Assembly: GCF_965638725.1 (NCBI RefSeq)
Contig: NC_134958.1
Span: 21,359,964 to 21,423,963, forward strand
Direction of reading: 5' to 3'
Source: Aptenodytes patagonicus
Lineage: Eukaryota > Chordata > Aves > Sphenisciformes > Spheniscidae
Length of the DNA: 64,000 nt
In this document: positions 39,401 through 49,902 of the stretch, piece by piece
Position numbering within the stretch: position 1 is the stretch's first letter
Layout: every line of letters starts with the position of its first letter
Made by a program: the position numbers and the translations under genes
The notes under the pieces: generated by a model
The model's input: only the letters and a program-made list of their open reading frames with translations
What the model was told of the DNA's origin: nothing
The model's database searches: none

Positions 39401-40478
39401 CCAAAGTTGAAGTTCTTACGCATAGATGGCTTATCTCATCCACTGTTGGAGGTAGAAAACCCTTTTTCATGGTGTACATCAAATACTTTCCAGTTACATT
39501 TTAATAATGAATTATAGCCATGGAGCATTTTTTGCAAATCATAAATAGATACAGAATATCCAGCTGCAAATCTCTATCCCTACTTCCTTTTTTTTTTTTT
39601 AATATGCATGTATGATGGAAAAGTGAGTCTCCACAGGTTCAGGAAATAAAAAATGGCTTAGCGCAGTAGACACCTCCAGAGTTGAAAGCAAGAGTGCCTA
39701 CAGCTTAACCTGAGAGCTGTAAACGATGCTTCTCTTGTCAGAGACAGGGTAAATACGTGACTGAGAGATAACGGGTGCACATTTCTGCAAGAGGATGCTC
39801 AACTTGAAGACTGCATTGGCTCAAACCCTAGTTGAGGTCCCACACATCAAGAACTTGCTATTGTAGCTGTCATTCAGTGGCTGAATGTCCAGAGGGGCCC
39901 TCTGCAAACACAGGGTCTCTAGCTGACATGCTAAGCTTGCATTTTCTGCAGCTCATACACTAAAGATGCGTACTGCACTCGCCCGTGGATTTCAAGGACT
40001 ACGGGTGCTCCCAGGAATACGATTAATCTTTGCTGGTTTAATACTGTCTTCCACCCTCAAAGTAAAGCTATGGGTTTGACATTGATTTGTTGCTTTAGAA
40101 TTGATAGTGAGGGTAGAGATCTGATACTATGATTTTGCCACTAAATAAAAGAGGCAAAGGGAAACAAACCAAGGAAAGAAAGGCTCTGTTCTGAATGTAA
40201 AATCTTGTCTAGCTTGTTACAAATAACGGTGTCGTGGCAGGACTTTGACAAAGCCATTCCAAAAGCATTATTTATAAATGCTCGTATCTATTAACTGTGC
40301 ACATGGTGTTCCATTTATTTTAAAGGCTCTTCACCTTATTGAAGAAATGGATTTGAATGATGATAAAAAGCTTTCTGAAGCAGAAATTCTTAAGAACCAG
40401 GATTTATTTCTTAACAGTGAAGCAACGGATTATGGTAGGCAGCTTCACGACGAACGTTTCTACCATGAAGAACTTTAG
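27310..40478 (+). CDS. RCN2: Reticulocalbin-2 (ERC-55), complete gene, seven coding exons
   Basis: RCN2 is a CREC-family calcium-binding protein of the ER lumen. Coding exons are 27310-27426, 27590-27695, 30569-30765, 33329-33442, 34640-34736, 37228-37370 and 40326-40478. All have GT-AG borders and compatible phases, giving 308 residues (the human protein is slightly longer). Residues 1-24 are a leucine/alanine-rich signal peptide. Canonical EF-hand loops are at about 65-76, 101-112, 190-201 and 231-242. Loops at 153-164 and 267-278 are degenerate, with P158 and K272 where glycine is usual, as I recall is also true of human RCN2. The C terminus is [15 protein letters not shown], an ER-retention signal of the HDEL class with E in place of D. 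The ATG has a strong context (cgagATGG) in a CpG island. Confidence 0.97.
27427..27589 (+). other. RCN2 intron 1 (163 bp)
   Basis: Very GC-rich short intron, GTGGGC to CCGCAG, entirely inside the CpG island. Confidence 0.9.
27590..27695 (+). CDS. RCN2: RCN2 coding exon 2
   Basis: Acceptor CCGCAG, donor GTAACG. It encodes [20 protein letters not shown] followed by the first EF-hand entering helix and most of its loop ([10 protein letters not shown]). It leaves in phase 1, so intron 2 splits the EF1 loop. Confidence 0.93.
27696..30568 (+). other. RCN2 intron 2 (2.9 kb)
   Basis: GT-AG intron of unique sequence. The first bases still belong to the CpG island. No other exon or mobile element was recognised. 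Confidence 0.8.
30569..30765 (+). CDS. RCN2: RCN2 coding exon 3
   Basis: Acceptor TTTCACAG, donor GTAAAA, 197 bases, phase 1 to 0. It completes EF-hand 1 (DELSSW) and contains EF-hand 2, with loop [12 protein letters not shown]. It then encodes [12 protein letters not shown], a conserved CREC linker. Confidence 0.96.
30766..33328 (+). other. RCN2 intron 3 (2.6 kb)
   Basis: Unique sequence. It contains an exact 17-bp tandem duplication at 32846-32879. The acceptor tract ends TTTCTAAG. Confidence 0.8.
32846..32879. repeat. 17-bp exact tandem duplication
   Basis: tacagacagcccttgat occurs twice in a row with no mismatch, in RCN2 intron 3. Confidence 0.92.
33329..33442 (+). CDS. RCN2: RCN2 coding exon 4
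   Basis: 114 bases, 38 codons, phase 0 to 0, donor GTAAGA. It encodes [20 protein letters not shown] and the conserved [16 protein letters not shown]. The EF-hand 3 loop (N153-E164) has P where glycine is usual at position 6, so calcium binding there is doubtful. Confidence 0.95.
33443..34639 (+). other. RCN2 intron 4 (1.2 kb)
   Basis: Unique sequence. Open frames near 33944-34192 on both strands have no recognisable product. Confidence 0.8.
34640..34736 (+). CDS. RCN2: RCN2 coding exon 5
   Basis: 97 bases, phase 0 to 1, donor GTAAGG. It encodes [11 protein letters not shown], the EF-hand 4 loop [12 protein letters not shown], and FLGDYRRDP. Confidence 0.95.
34737..37227 (+). other. RCN2 intron 5 (2.5 kb)
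   Basis: Unique AT-rich sequence. The acceptor is CTTACTAG, which keeps the frame and the expected ARED-PEW residues. Confidence 0.8.
37228..37370 (+). CDS. RCN2: RCN2 coding exon 6
   Basis: 143 bases, phase 1 to 0, donor GTATGT. It encodes [19 protein letters not shown], the EF-hand 5 loop [12 protein letters not shown], and [16 protein letters not shown]. Confidence 0.95.
37371..40325 (+). other. RCN2 intron 6 (3.0 kb)
   Basis: Unique sequence. No exon or mobile element was recognised. Confidence 0.8.
40326..40478 (+). CDS. RCN2: RCN2 coding exon 7, stop and HEEL terminus
   Basis: The acceptor is a T-rich tract ending AAAG. The exon encodes [20 protein letters not shown] (EF-hand 6, K in place of the usual glycine), then the conserved [20 protein letters not shown] and TAG. 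The last four residues are read from cat gaa gaa ctt. Confidence 0.96.
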   Translation, partial: ALHLIEEMDLNDDKKLSEAEILKNQDLFLNSEATDYGRQLHDERFYHEEL

Positions 40479-40735
40479 GTTATTTATTTTGTAATCTGTT
40501 TTTCTTCCCTTTCTTTCATTTGGAGCTTTTGTTAAAAGCACCCATCAGCTATGTTGCAAGTTTTATGCTGTAATTACAGTACACTAATGTTTGTGTAAAT
40601 AATCTGCATTCAAAATTTAATTGCCCTCCTGCCGAGTTCCTTGGGCCTCTTCTAGCCTTCAAAATTAATCTTAAATACTTACTTCCAAAATTATATAACG
40701 TTGGGAAATAAATTACTTCAGGGGTAGTGCTGTAT
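40479..40735 (+). terminator. RCN2: RCN2 3' UTR and poly(A) signal
   Basis: Canonical AATAAA at 40707-40712, about 230 bases after the stop codon. A GT-rich stretch (ctgtattgtgaagagttgttctgttg) lies downstream, as expected of a cleavage region. Later signals cannot be excluded. Confidence 0.7.
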
Positions 40736-43700
40736 TGTGAAGAGTTGTTCTGTTGTACTTGAAGAAAATGGAGAATCTAAATGATTCTGAAAGAATGCAA
40801 AACATAGCAACTGAGAGACTACTATTTTTTCTAATCAGTTTAATTAGGGTGGGGAGTGGGGAAGATGGGGGGTTGTTTAGAGCAAGTATTAACTGTGTTT
40901 TATTTAATACGTTTGGAGAAACACTTAGATTAATGCCTCAATTGTTTAAGAGGTTTCTACTTAATTTTAAATGGTTTCTAAACTGTGTTTTATTGTATCA
41001 TAAAACTTGCTATTTTTACATCTACAGACAATAATTGTTTTTAATGTACAATTCTACAGCATTAGCAATACAATGGTATTTTACAGTGTTAAGACCCTCT
41101 TCATTTGTTGGATTAAAACTTAAAATATTCTGTCTTTCTGTGTTTTGTCCATTTATGACTTACTGTGGGTCACCCGCAGCAACTCCTTGCCAAGTGCACA
41201 ATGTACGTCATGTACAATGGCAACATGCTTAGCTTTTAGAAACCAAAGACACATCGTCTCCTCTAGACGCTAAAGAAGATTCAAAACAAGCAAAGCGTGC
41301 ATTTAACATTTTCTGGACAAGTTTGCAAAAGCAATTGTGGATTTTGTTTTTTTTTAATTGGGGATATAGGGAACTCTAAAGCATCAAGGCATTACATAAT
41401 ATTTCTAGTAATAACCTCTAAAAGTTAACTTTGGTTGCAAGCTCCACAATTACCATTCATAAAAGTAACTACTGTCCCGTTATGTGATTATTTGAAATAG
41501 TCTGAAAGGTTAATGGCACGACAGATTCGATTTGGGAAAGTACATATATATTCGCTTTTTATCTCCTAGAAAGTCACAGAAATTAGCCGTGTTCTAAACA
41601 AAGACAAAGCCTCGCAGAATAGCTTGTGCAGACTGTATTAGGGGTTTTTTAATTCCTAGATAACTAACTCCTGTAATGCTCTTGCAACGTTCTTCTTGAC
41701 TAATGTTTTCCTTCCTCCCAACTCTCCTTTTATTGAGTGAAAGCAACTAGTTCTGCCTTGTTTTTTTCCCAGTATACCACATCTTCATTATTCTCAGAAC
41801 AAACAGGAAATTCCTGTCGACAGAAGTGTTGAAGTATCACCACTAGAAGGCTGGCAATTTTGATTCAGAACAAAACTACCTATACTTTTACTGTATTTTT
41901 TTTAGGTATCATAGTGATAGAAATTCCAAATGCTTTTTCAGTTTTAGTGGTTGGGGTTTTTTCAACCTGTATTCGTTTATTTCAGTTCCTGGGAATGTGA
42001 GTACAACTATTGCCGTGGTGATAGTGGGATCTGATTTAAAAAAAAAAAAAAAAAAAGTCTAATTAAATCCAGTGTGTCCAGGAATTAAAACAGTTGTTGT
42101 CATCTTTGTTGGTTTGAAATATACCCAAAGTTGCCCATTTGTTATTATTCTTTAGGGCATTTTTAAACAAATCTTAATGACAGATTCAACTGCGTACTCG
42201 CTATTAAAAATGTCATCAACTTGAAAATTCAGCTTGCAAAACAAGGAGAAAAAAAGAATGCCTTTGGAAGGATGCTGCTGTCCTTTGCTCTTTGCCTCAG
42301 CTCGAAGTCATTTGCTGGATTGCAATAATTTGCATAAACCAAGAATAAGAAGAGCTGTAGCAAGAGTAGTAAAATAGGGAACAGCACAGCATTTGTACAG
42401 TCCACATCTCGGAGTCTGCCAAACATCCGATTTATCGCTTATTCTAATATTTCTGTAAGCAGCTCATGTAAGGTATTATCAGAGCTTAGCTCACTGAAAG
42501 ATAGAAATAGAACTACAGCTTTCATCACTTTGCAGCTCTTCATGTAGTTTTTATGGGCACAGAAAACTGGTGCTTCAAAAGGAAACAATGTAATTGTTAA
42601 TGTCACTGAAATGGGGATTTGGAGAAGTGCTAAGCTCAGTCCTTTAGTGATGTTGTATTCTGTTGAACGTTTCTGTAATTCCTAGAGTAAATTAACGTAG
42701 ACTTCTTTTGATTTCTCATAATGTTTTTAAAATTAGGCTTCTTTTGCTTCAGGATTAGAAGCCTAGTAGTGCTTTCGCAATCTTAGAAGGATTTGTGGCT
42801 CTTGATAGTCTAATCTAGTGTTTAGGTTGCCCAATTTGGCAATCCGCCACTTAACATTCAGTGACATCTATCCAAATATTCTACACGAGAGCGGCTCCAG
42901 TATTTTCAGGGTTATGCATTGACAGAGTCCCTTACCTAGCATTTTTTAACTTTACTGAGAAAAAATGCAATGAAGCAAAGTATCTTTTAGAACTTATACC
43001 TATTTCACTGTGGATAGAAATTAAATAGAAACTTTAGTTTTAATGAGTCAGAGCAGAGATTTTTAGCGCTCCAGTGTGGCATAATTTATTCTATGTATTT
43101 ATGGAAGGAACGACTGGTACTGAGCCTGCGAAAGTCACGCACAGAGTAACCCAGGTTAGCCTGCAATTTATGTTTCCTGTTGGCCCTGTTCTTTGCAGAA
43201 AATTCAGGGTTTCTCTGGTGACGGCTGAGAGCAGTGTCTGGTAGCTCCCTCCCCTCTGCCAGGTTTTGCAGGTAGTTTTCCACAACACGCAAACTTTAGC
43301 TATAACTACACGTGCTCAAACATGAAGACCTTTTGGAACAAAGGATTGTGTCTTGTGCTGTTGTTCTGTCATATAAAACTGACGTTTTGTTTTGAAAAAG
43401 CCTCCAACCACTGTATCCTACAGATCAAATAGACCTCGTAGAGGCATACTAAAGAATCCTGTTCTTCCTTACACATCTCTGTGTCTGCTCCAGCAACACA
43501 GGCAGCAGAGACTACCGCGATGGCCAAGAAGGCAGACTGAAAAGCCAGGGGACTGTTTGTGCCTGGTTTCGTAGGGACGTCATGCTTTGGCAGTCTCTCT
43601 GTGTTCCTGTCCGTCCCACCGCTGTTGGAACGTTGATTCTTTTCTCATTTTCTCGCCAATCAGAAACCTCACCAAACATCTAAAAACAGGTCATAGGGAT

Positions 43701-44624
43701 ATTTTAAAAAGCAACGGCAGATTCAGCTAATGCTACGTTTCATCCCGGTATCCCCTTCTGAAGCATCAGACTTTATTCTATCAAACGGCGCAACTTCTAC
43801 CTGCGGAAGTTTTATGAGCACGGTTCGGGTTATGGTCAGCTGGAAGAGCTCAAAACAGCCAGTCTGAAAAAAAACCGAAAGATCTAACTCAAAATTGAAA
43901 CCTTAGCTTTGACTTAACAGGAAGAATAAAAAGAGATGGTGAAGGTCAACTGTCGCTTTTTCTCTGTCAATGCGCTGTGGTTTGAGGTGAAGAGGCATCC
44001 TACTTCAGCACGTACTGAAGGTCTCTGGCCTGTTACATCTGATCTCACTTTGTAAGCACTAATGCAGAATACTCCCAATTCAAATATTAAAGCTGGTAAA
44101 AGCACTTTGTCTCCATGTAATAACCACTCAGGCTTCTTAGAGAGAGGCTGAGCGTTCTTGTTGGCAAGGTAACCTCATCCTCATCCTCAAAATTAGTTAT
44201 CTCTAATTCAGGGGCAGTCCCCAGCTCTGTAGGAATGTGCATTAGGACGATTCTTTGGACGATGTCTAAGTAAGAGAGACTGTCAGAGGAACAAATACTA
44301 GCTAAACTCAATGAAGAGAACAAAATTCCTCTGCTTGTTCCAAAATCCTTCCATTTATAAAATCAAGGATCTAGCAAAATTTGATTTCTAAACAAACATT
44401 GCATGTAAAAATGTCAGGTGAACAGGGCAAAGGGAGAATAATACGACAGCAAGTAGGTGAAGTATCAATATTTCGGAGCTTAGATTTGCAAAGTTTTCCA
44501 GAACACAAAGCAACTCATACATTTAGTATCTACAAAAACATCCTACCAAAAGCACAGCTCATCGCAAGGAAAGTGGATGGGTGACAGAAGCAAAATTACA
44601 TTGCTGGTATAAACAAGCCAGACT
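40736..44624. other. Intergenic, RCN2 to ERV (left part)
   Basis: Unique sequence with a 19-base A run at 42038-42056. Some of it may be extended RCN2 3' UTR. Open frames (for example the pair near 43086-43292 and the minus-strand one at 44087-44323) show no known protein. Confidence 0.6.
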
Positions 44625-44870
44625 TCTCAGAGGTGCACAAGAAAGCGACAAGAGGCAACAGTCCCAAGTTCCAGCAAGGGAAATTCTGACTAGATGAAAA
44701 TTTCAGTGGGGGTGGTTAAGCAGTGAAACGGGCCCAGAGAGGCGGTGGAAGAATGTCCACCCTGGAGACAGTCAGAGCTCAAAAAGGTCCTGGGCAATGT
44801 GATCCATCTTGGAAGTTAGCCCGCTTGGAGCAGGAGATTGAAGCGGAGACCCGCCTTGCACGGACCAGGA
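44625..44870 (+). mobile_element. CR1 LINE relic, 3' half
   Basis: CR1 3' untranslated landmarks occur in order on the plus strand: gacaagaggcaaca, gggaaattctgactagat, gggcccagagaggcggtgga, and gaagttagcccgcttggagc followed by aggag. It is diverged and lacks the terminal octamers. Non-coding. Confidence 0.8.
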
Positions 44871-47250
44871 GGCACAAATAATCCTGCTTAAAGTGATCCC
44901 GCCTAAACCATTTGGCAACGTGTTTATTTTTCTATATATTGTAAGTTATTTTGAGTATGCAGCATTTCCAGCTACAAGCTATCCTTTCCTCCTCTGTCTT
45001 AAAAATAAAAACAGAACTTGCTAGAAGTAACAAGAAAAACCTCTTGGAAGGTGAACGCTGATCTCAATGTTGGTTTTAAGGTAGAAGTTATTCTTGTTAT
45101 AACACGTATATTATATGTACATCTAAATATACCTGGTCTAGACAGAGGGTAGTGCTCCATGTGAAGTGCTTTGTGCCCTTCTCATGAGAAGAAAAGTCAC
45201 ATTAAAGGGTAATTCCACAAGAATTTGGTCCTTAAAGCAGAATGCTTTGTGCTACAAATGCTTTTACCAGTTCCCTGTTCCTCTTTCCAGCTATCACAGT
45301 AGGAGTATGTGGCAAAATACCTGAGTAAGTGTTTTCTCAAATAGGTGGAGGATTACAGTACTAATTGAGACTAAACAACTCATTTGTCTGAACTGTGTAA
45401 GTTATGTATTGTCTGGAAATTAAAACAACTACACTTTAATATTTCAGACTGTTTACAATAATAAACATGGAAATAATTTGTCTAGAAAAGTTTTGCTTTT
45501 TAAAGATTTTTTTGAACAGATCTTTCAGATGTTCACTGTTGACTTGCTACAGGTTTGCATTTCTACTCAGAAAAAAAATTATAAAACAATTGGTGATGTT
45601 TCTAAATGAGCAAATATGCAGAATATTTGCTAAAATATGCTGAAGGAATCTAAACTGTTGCCTTATGATACTAAACAAATCACTGTATTACTAAAGAAGG
45701 GACATGTTGTACAGAGATGGGCCTGCTGGAGATGGTACATTTTGGACAAAGGTCCAATGGTTTGAGATCAACTAAAAAAGCCATGGTTTTTCCCAAAACA
45801 TAGCAGCGTCTTTGCAAATGCCAGTCTGAACAGCTGTTGCCTATGTGCATACCCCCCGTAATCGCAATCAGGTAAGATTATGTTTTTGCAAAGCATATCC
45901 TAAACTTCTGTCTAATGTTTCTGTGAACTTGCAGCCTGCTTTTTTTCCAGAATTGCAGTATTCAAAGAGTCCTTTATGAGAAGTGGAAACCTCTTCAGCA
46001 CTGCAAGCATTGCCTACTTCGCTAATGAATATGCAATACTTGCAAATGAATAGTGATTTCCTTTGAATTAAAGGAATGGAGAAAGCAAGTGTGTTGGTAA
46101 AACACACAAAAGGTGTCAGAGAAATAAAAAGTATCTTTCTGCAGGTACCTGAAGTTAGGACAAGAAGGGGAGATAGAAACCCAGATCTTTTCATTTTCTC
46201 TTTCACAAAGTGGTTATACTTCTCTCCAAAGAGCTACCAGATACTGTTCCTCTTAATCAAGCCTGCTGTGACACTGCACTTTCCCACAGTCTCTCTTCTC
46301 CTTTTTTTGTCTTTGAAACACGTCCAGGGATAAGGATGGTAGCTAACCGTGTTCAAACATGTACCGAGCACAAAAAGACCCCACATCTCTGTGATATGAA
46401 CAATAATTCTAAGATACACAGAGTATCATGATGTTAATTTTAGAGGAAATCCATTCATGTTCTTCATAATTATGGCAAAGACTATGATTATCTTTCTCTT
46501 GGGTAAAACATCAGGGACTGGGTCCACCATTCAGTGAAGGCCTCTGTTGGAAACTGCCATGAAATGCTAGATATTGGTTAAGAATGTAGTCTATGCAATT
46601 AATCTTGATGTTAGTTGTCAATTTTCCTGCAGCAAAATGCCAGCAGGACTGTCTTGCACTGTGAAACAGTGCTTTTGGGAGGATGGTCAAATAGTTCCTT
46701 CTGAAAGAAGCAAAGGGAACGTGTGTCAGAGCCGAACAGAGCTGATGTCGTAGGGTCTGGAGCATATTGAATCAGTGTTCAGCCAGCAGCCGTAGATGGG
46801 TTCAGAGGAGTTGTAACAAATCAAGCCAGATGCTTGGAGGCTGCCGTTTCTGTTTCCATGGGAACAGAGATTGGCTCCTCACAGAAGACAAGGTGATTTA
46901 AAAATTTTTAAATTAGCACGATTGTGGATAATTTGAAAGCCCCTAACATTTCTCGCATTGAAATTTGGATAGCCATTTGTATGGAAATAGAAACGGCAGG
47001 CGCAGCTAACCAGCTAAAACGCTTGTATATTTTAGCCGTGGTGTTCCTCTGGAAGTGGTTTCATTGCATTGGTGTCTCTAGGCTTTAGGACTCAGTAAGA
47101 CACCAGAGGCTGGGCTGTTTTAATTTTAAACATGACTGTGTTACAGCAATCGTTGTGAAGCCATCTCTCTTAGATGTAATTGTTACAGAAGCTTTGAAGG
47201 ACTGTAGAAGCGCCTTCTATTCTCCATTTTCATTTCACAAACAACGATTC
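44871..47250. other. Intergenic, left flank of the ERV
   Basis: Unique sequence. No gene was recognised. It ends at the ERV target-site duplication. Confidence 0.6.
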
Positions 47251-47254
47251 CAAG
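47251..47254. repeat. ERV target-site duplication, left copy
   Basis: caag directly before the LTR start TG. It matches caag at 56256-56259. A 4-bp duplication is typical of gammaretrovirus-like integrases. Confidence 0.85.
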
Positions 47255-47331
47255 TGATACCGAGTACAAAGGAATATTGAAGAGACATCTGGTTCTCTTC
47301 ACTGGACATAATGTAGCCAAGCTTGACATAT

Positions 47332-47422
47332 TCTCTGAATAGATAAGCCAAACATTCAGTAGGGGTTTACTCTGTGCAGTAGGGGTATACTCTCTGAATA
47401 GATGAGCTAAACATTCAGTAGG
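47332..47422 (+). repeat. U3 imperfect direct repeat (enhancer-like)
   Basis: Two copies of a 32-bp element beginning tctctgaatagat and ending aaacattcagtagg, starting 59 bases apart. They differ at two sites. The same pair is present in the 3' LTR at 55735-55825. Duplicated U3 elements are often enhancers, but function here is inference. Confidence 0.8.
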
Positions 47423-47778
47423 ACAGAAGACCTTGAAACTTTGTAGGTAAGAAAGTGATGCTGAAGACAGCTAGTTTGTGAAGGTAAAAGTGTGCAAACC
47501 GAGCCAAAGAACGAACTGTGCACGCGCAAGAACTGAGTTCAACTAGCAGTCACGGTGAGGAAGACTATCGACGACCACCAGAGGACCCTGAAAGACCACC
47601 AATGGACATAAGAGCGCATGTGTAAAGACTTTTACATATGTTAATGAACTAACATTAATATGTTAATCATGCCTTGGAAAACTAATGAATATGTATATTT
47701 TGATTGTACTTAACTCCTATAGTTAAGCAGCTCGGCGCGCACATTAGGTGGAGTGATCCCCTGTGCGTCCGGCGCCGC

Positions 47779-47784
47779 AATAAA
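47779..47784 (+). terminator. Poly(A) signal in 5' LTR
   Basis: AATAAA near the R/U5 part of the LTR. The equivalent in the 3' LTR would serve proviral transcripts. Confidence 0.75.
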
Positions 47785-47856
47785 GAATGCCTGCTTTCTA
47801 AAACTCCAAATTGAGTCTTAGAGAGTTTTTCATCTGCCAACTTACGGTAACAGTTT

Positions 47857-47874
47857 TGGCGACCCAGATGGGAC
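47857..47874 (+). other. Primer binding site, arginine tRNA type
   Basis: tggcgacccagatgggac begins four bases after the LTR end. It starts with TGG, the complement of the CCA tail. From memory of vertebrate tRNA genes it is the complement of the last 18 nucleotides of tRNA-Arg(CCG). The position is certain, the tRNA assignment less so. Confidence 0.75.
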
Positions 47875-48345
47875 ACAGCTCTTGAGCCTCGACGGATCCT
47901 GGGATCGCGGAACCTCAGCTGGCACTGAGGGATTCTCGAAGAGGACTTCTCCCGATCCCCGGACCGAAGAGCCCCTGAGCGAAGACTACTGCTTTGTGAG
48001 TAATAAGGCATTCTTTCGGAAATTTGGTTACCTGCCCATCAGACGCAGCGAAAGCTCCGCAGGGTTGGGTTTAGGACCCGGGCAGGGGCTAGTCCCCGTT
48101 TGGCAGGGGTTAAATGTCCCCATTTGGTTTGGAAGAGGTTAAAGTCCCTGTTTGATTTAAAAGGGATTAGAGTTCCTGCTCAAGGTAAATGTTAAGAGCA
48201 ACCATGGTAACAAATATTGTAAGAACTTGTCTATTATTGCAAGTATTTTGTCTGTTTGTTATAGTTCATCTGTTTGTTATAGTGATTGGTTATTTGTGGT
48301 GTTGTATGAAAGACTTGTCTGTGTGTGTGATTCCCTGTGTATAAA
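47875..48345 (+). other. Proviral leader
   Basis: 471 bases between the primer binding site and the gag ATG. It holds a GC-rich section, a degenerate repeat at about 48081-48182, and a good splice donor (CTCAAG then GTAAAT) at 48184/48185, which could serve a spliced env RNA. A packaging signal would be expected here but cannot be read directly. Confidence 0.65.
48081..48182 (+). repeat. Degenerate leader repeat (four units)
   Basis: Four related units of roughly 21-28 bases, each with a g-rich start, a ttaaa/ctag core, then gtccc or gttcc and a tt-rich end. Successive copies diverge step by step. Confidence 0.55.
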
Positions 48346-49902
48346 ATGGGTGCCGGATCATCCATGAGTGAGAGAATTTTAAAGAAATCACCTTTGGGTT
48401 GTATTTTAATACATTGGAAACAAATTGCAGGATCCCCTGGTGGGGTCACAAGAAGGGATGATCTAATTAAGTATTGTAATCAATGGTAGCCACTATATAA
48501 ACTAGAAGATGGAGAAAAGTGGCCAAGGAATGGTACTTTGAATTATAATACTCTGTTACAACTAATGCTGTTTCTGAGGAGAGAAGGAAAATGGGATGAG
48601 ATATTGTATGCTGATATGTTCTTTACATTAAGGCAGCATCCTGAGTGGCAAAAGAAGTGTGGAATTAATTTGGCCCCAACTGATCCTTTGGTATTGGCAT
48701 TGGAAAAGGATGAACGAGAGAGAGAAAAAGGGAAAGTGTTAAAAAGGTGTTGTTCGGCATGTAGTATTGGACAGAGATGTTTGAAGTTGACTCAGAAAGA
48801 GCAGGAAGAGGATTTAGAGATGTTAGTGGCTCCGGGATTGAGGCAGAGATCCCAAAATCATGGATTTGAGCCCTTCAGGGTGAAGGGCGAATCGGACGAT
48901 GAGTCTGAGAGAGGCGCTACAGGGGCCACGCCGGTGGCAAGGAGAACTCGTAACCGACAGGGAACCGTGTTGCAAGCTCCATTAAGGCAAGCAGTAGGGA
49001 ATGAGGGTCCGGTTGTAGTAAAAGTGCCTTTTTCGATCACAGATTTAAACAACTGGAAAATAGCTGCCGGCAATTATAGAGATGATTCCGATCGAGTGGC
49101 CAGTGCCTTTGAAATGATGATAAAAACTCAGGATCCAGATTGGAAAGATATTGAAGTTATCATGCAAGTATTGTTTGATAGTACAGAAAGGGAAATGATT
49201 CGTAAAACAGCTAGAACTCAGGTAGAAGCTCAAATAGCTGCGGGAACACTGCAGGGACAACTGGAGCATCATTTCCCTTCGGCTGATCCTGCATGGGATC
49301 CAAATGATAATGGAGAAAAATTATTACTGACTCAATATCAAAAATGGGTCCTATTTGGGATAAGGAATGCTATACCTAAAGCAATAAACTGGTCAAAATT
49401 ATATGAAATTAAACAAGACAAGAATGAGTCACCCACAGACTTCTTAAATAAGTTAAAAGAAGCAGCCCGAAAATATACAACACTAGATCCTGAATCAGAA
49501 GAGGGAAAGAGTCAATTGGCAACTTTATTTATTGGACAATCTGCAGATGACATTCGCAGGAAATTACAGAAACTACAAGGGGCAGATGCTAGAGATTTGG
49601 GAAAGCTTTTAGATCGGGCTTGGTTAATATATAGAAACAGAGACCAGCAAAAAGAAAAAGGGAATGCTAGGCTAATCGCAGCATTGGAAGGAGTTCGTGG
49701 TTCACAAGGAGGCCAAAGAAGAGACGGATTTGGGGGGGGTCGACATCGGGAAGGTCGCAGTAGGGGATACTCTAGACCCCCATTAGGAAAAACTCAATGT
49801 GCTTATTGTAGGAAGGAGGGACATTGGAAACAAGAATGTCCGTTGTTACGAAAAAATGGAAAGTCTGAAACCTCTATATTAAACATAGAAATGGAAGACT
49901 GA
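48346..49902 (+). pseudogene. gag: ERV gag, with an early nonsense codon
   Basis: Structural polyprotein. The start at 48346 encodes MGAGSS, a myristoylation-type N terminus. TAG at 48487-48489 interrupts the matrix region after 47 codons. The frame is then open to TGA at 49900-49902. The middle carries a gammaretroviral p30-type capsid, opening near PFSITDLNNWK with a major-homology-like segment around NESPTDFLNKLKEAARKY. The C-terminal nucleocapsid has one zinc knuckle, CAYCRKEGHWKQEC (C-X2-C-X4-H-X4-C), preceded by an arginine/glycine-rich stretch. I see no PPxY or PTAP late motif. An internal start could still allow a truncated product. Pol follows in the same frame. Confidence 0.92.

Larger units (their letters stand above)
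47255..47852 (+). repeat. 5' LTR (598 bp)
   Basis: Begins TGATACC and ends GGTAACA. It contains AATAAA at 47779-47784 and, in the U3 part, an imperfect 32-bp direct repeat (47332-47363 and 47391-47422, period 59). Differences from the 3' LTR are all transitions, and four fall at CpG sites that this copy keeps. Confidence 0.96.

Noticed and set aside
44087-44323. Minus-strand frame with an acidic NFEDEDE stretch
   Set aside because: It looks protein-like, but is short, has no known homologue that I recognise and no flanking exon signals.
47882-48142. Small open frame in the proviral leader
   Set aside because: It spans the repeat-containing leader, has no retroviral similarity I recognise, and precedes the clear gag start.
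48538-48540. Internal codon as the gag start
   Set aside because: The same frame extends upstream to a myristoylation-type ATG at 48346 and is cut only by the TAG at 48487, so 48346 is the natural start.
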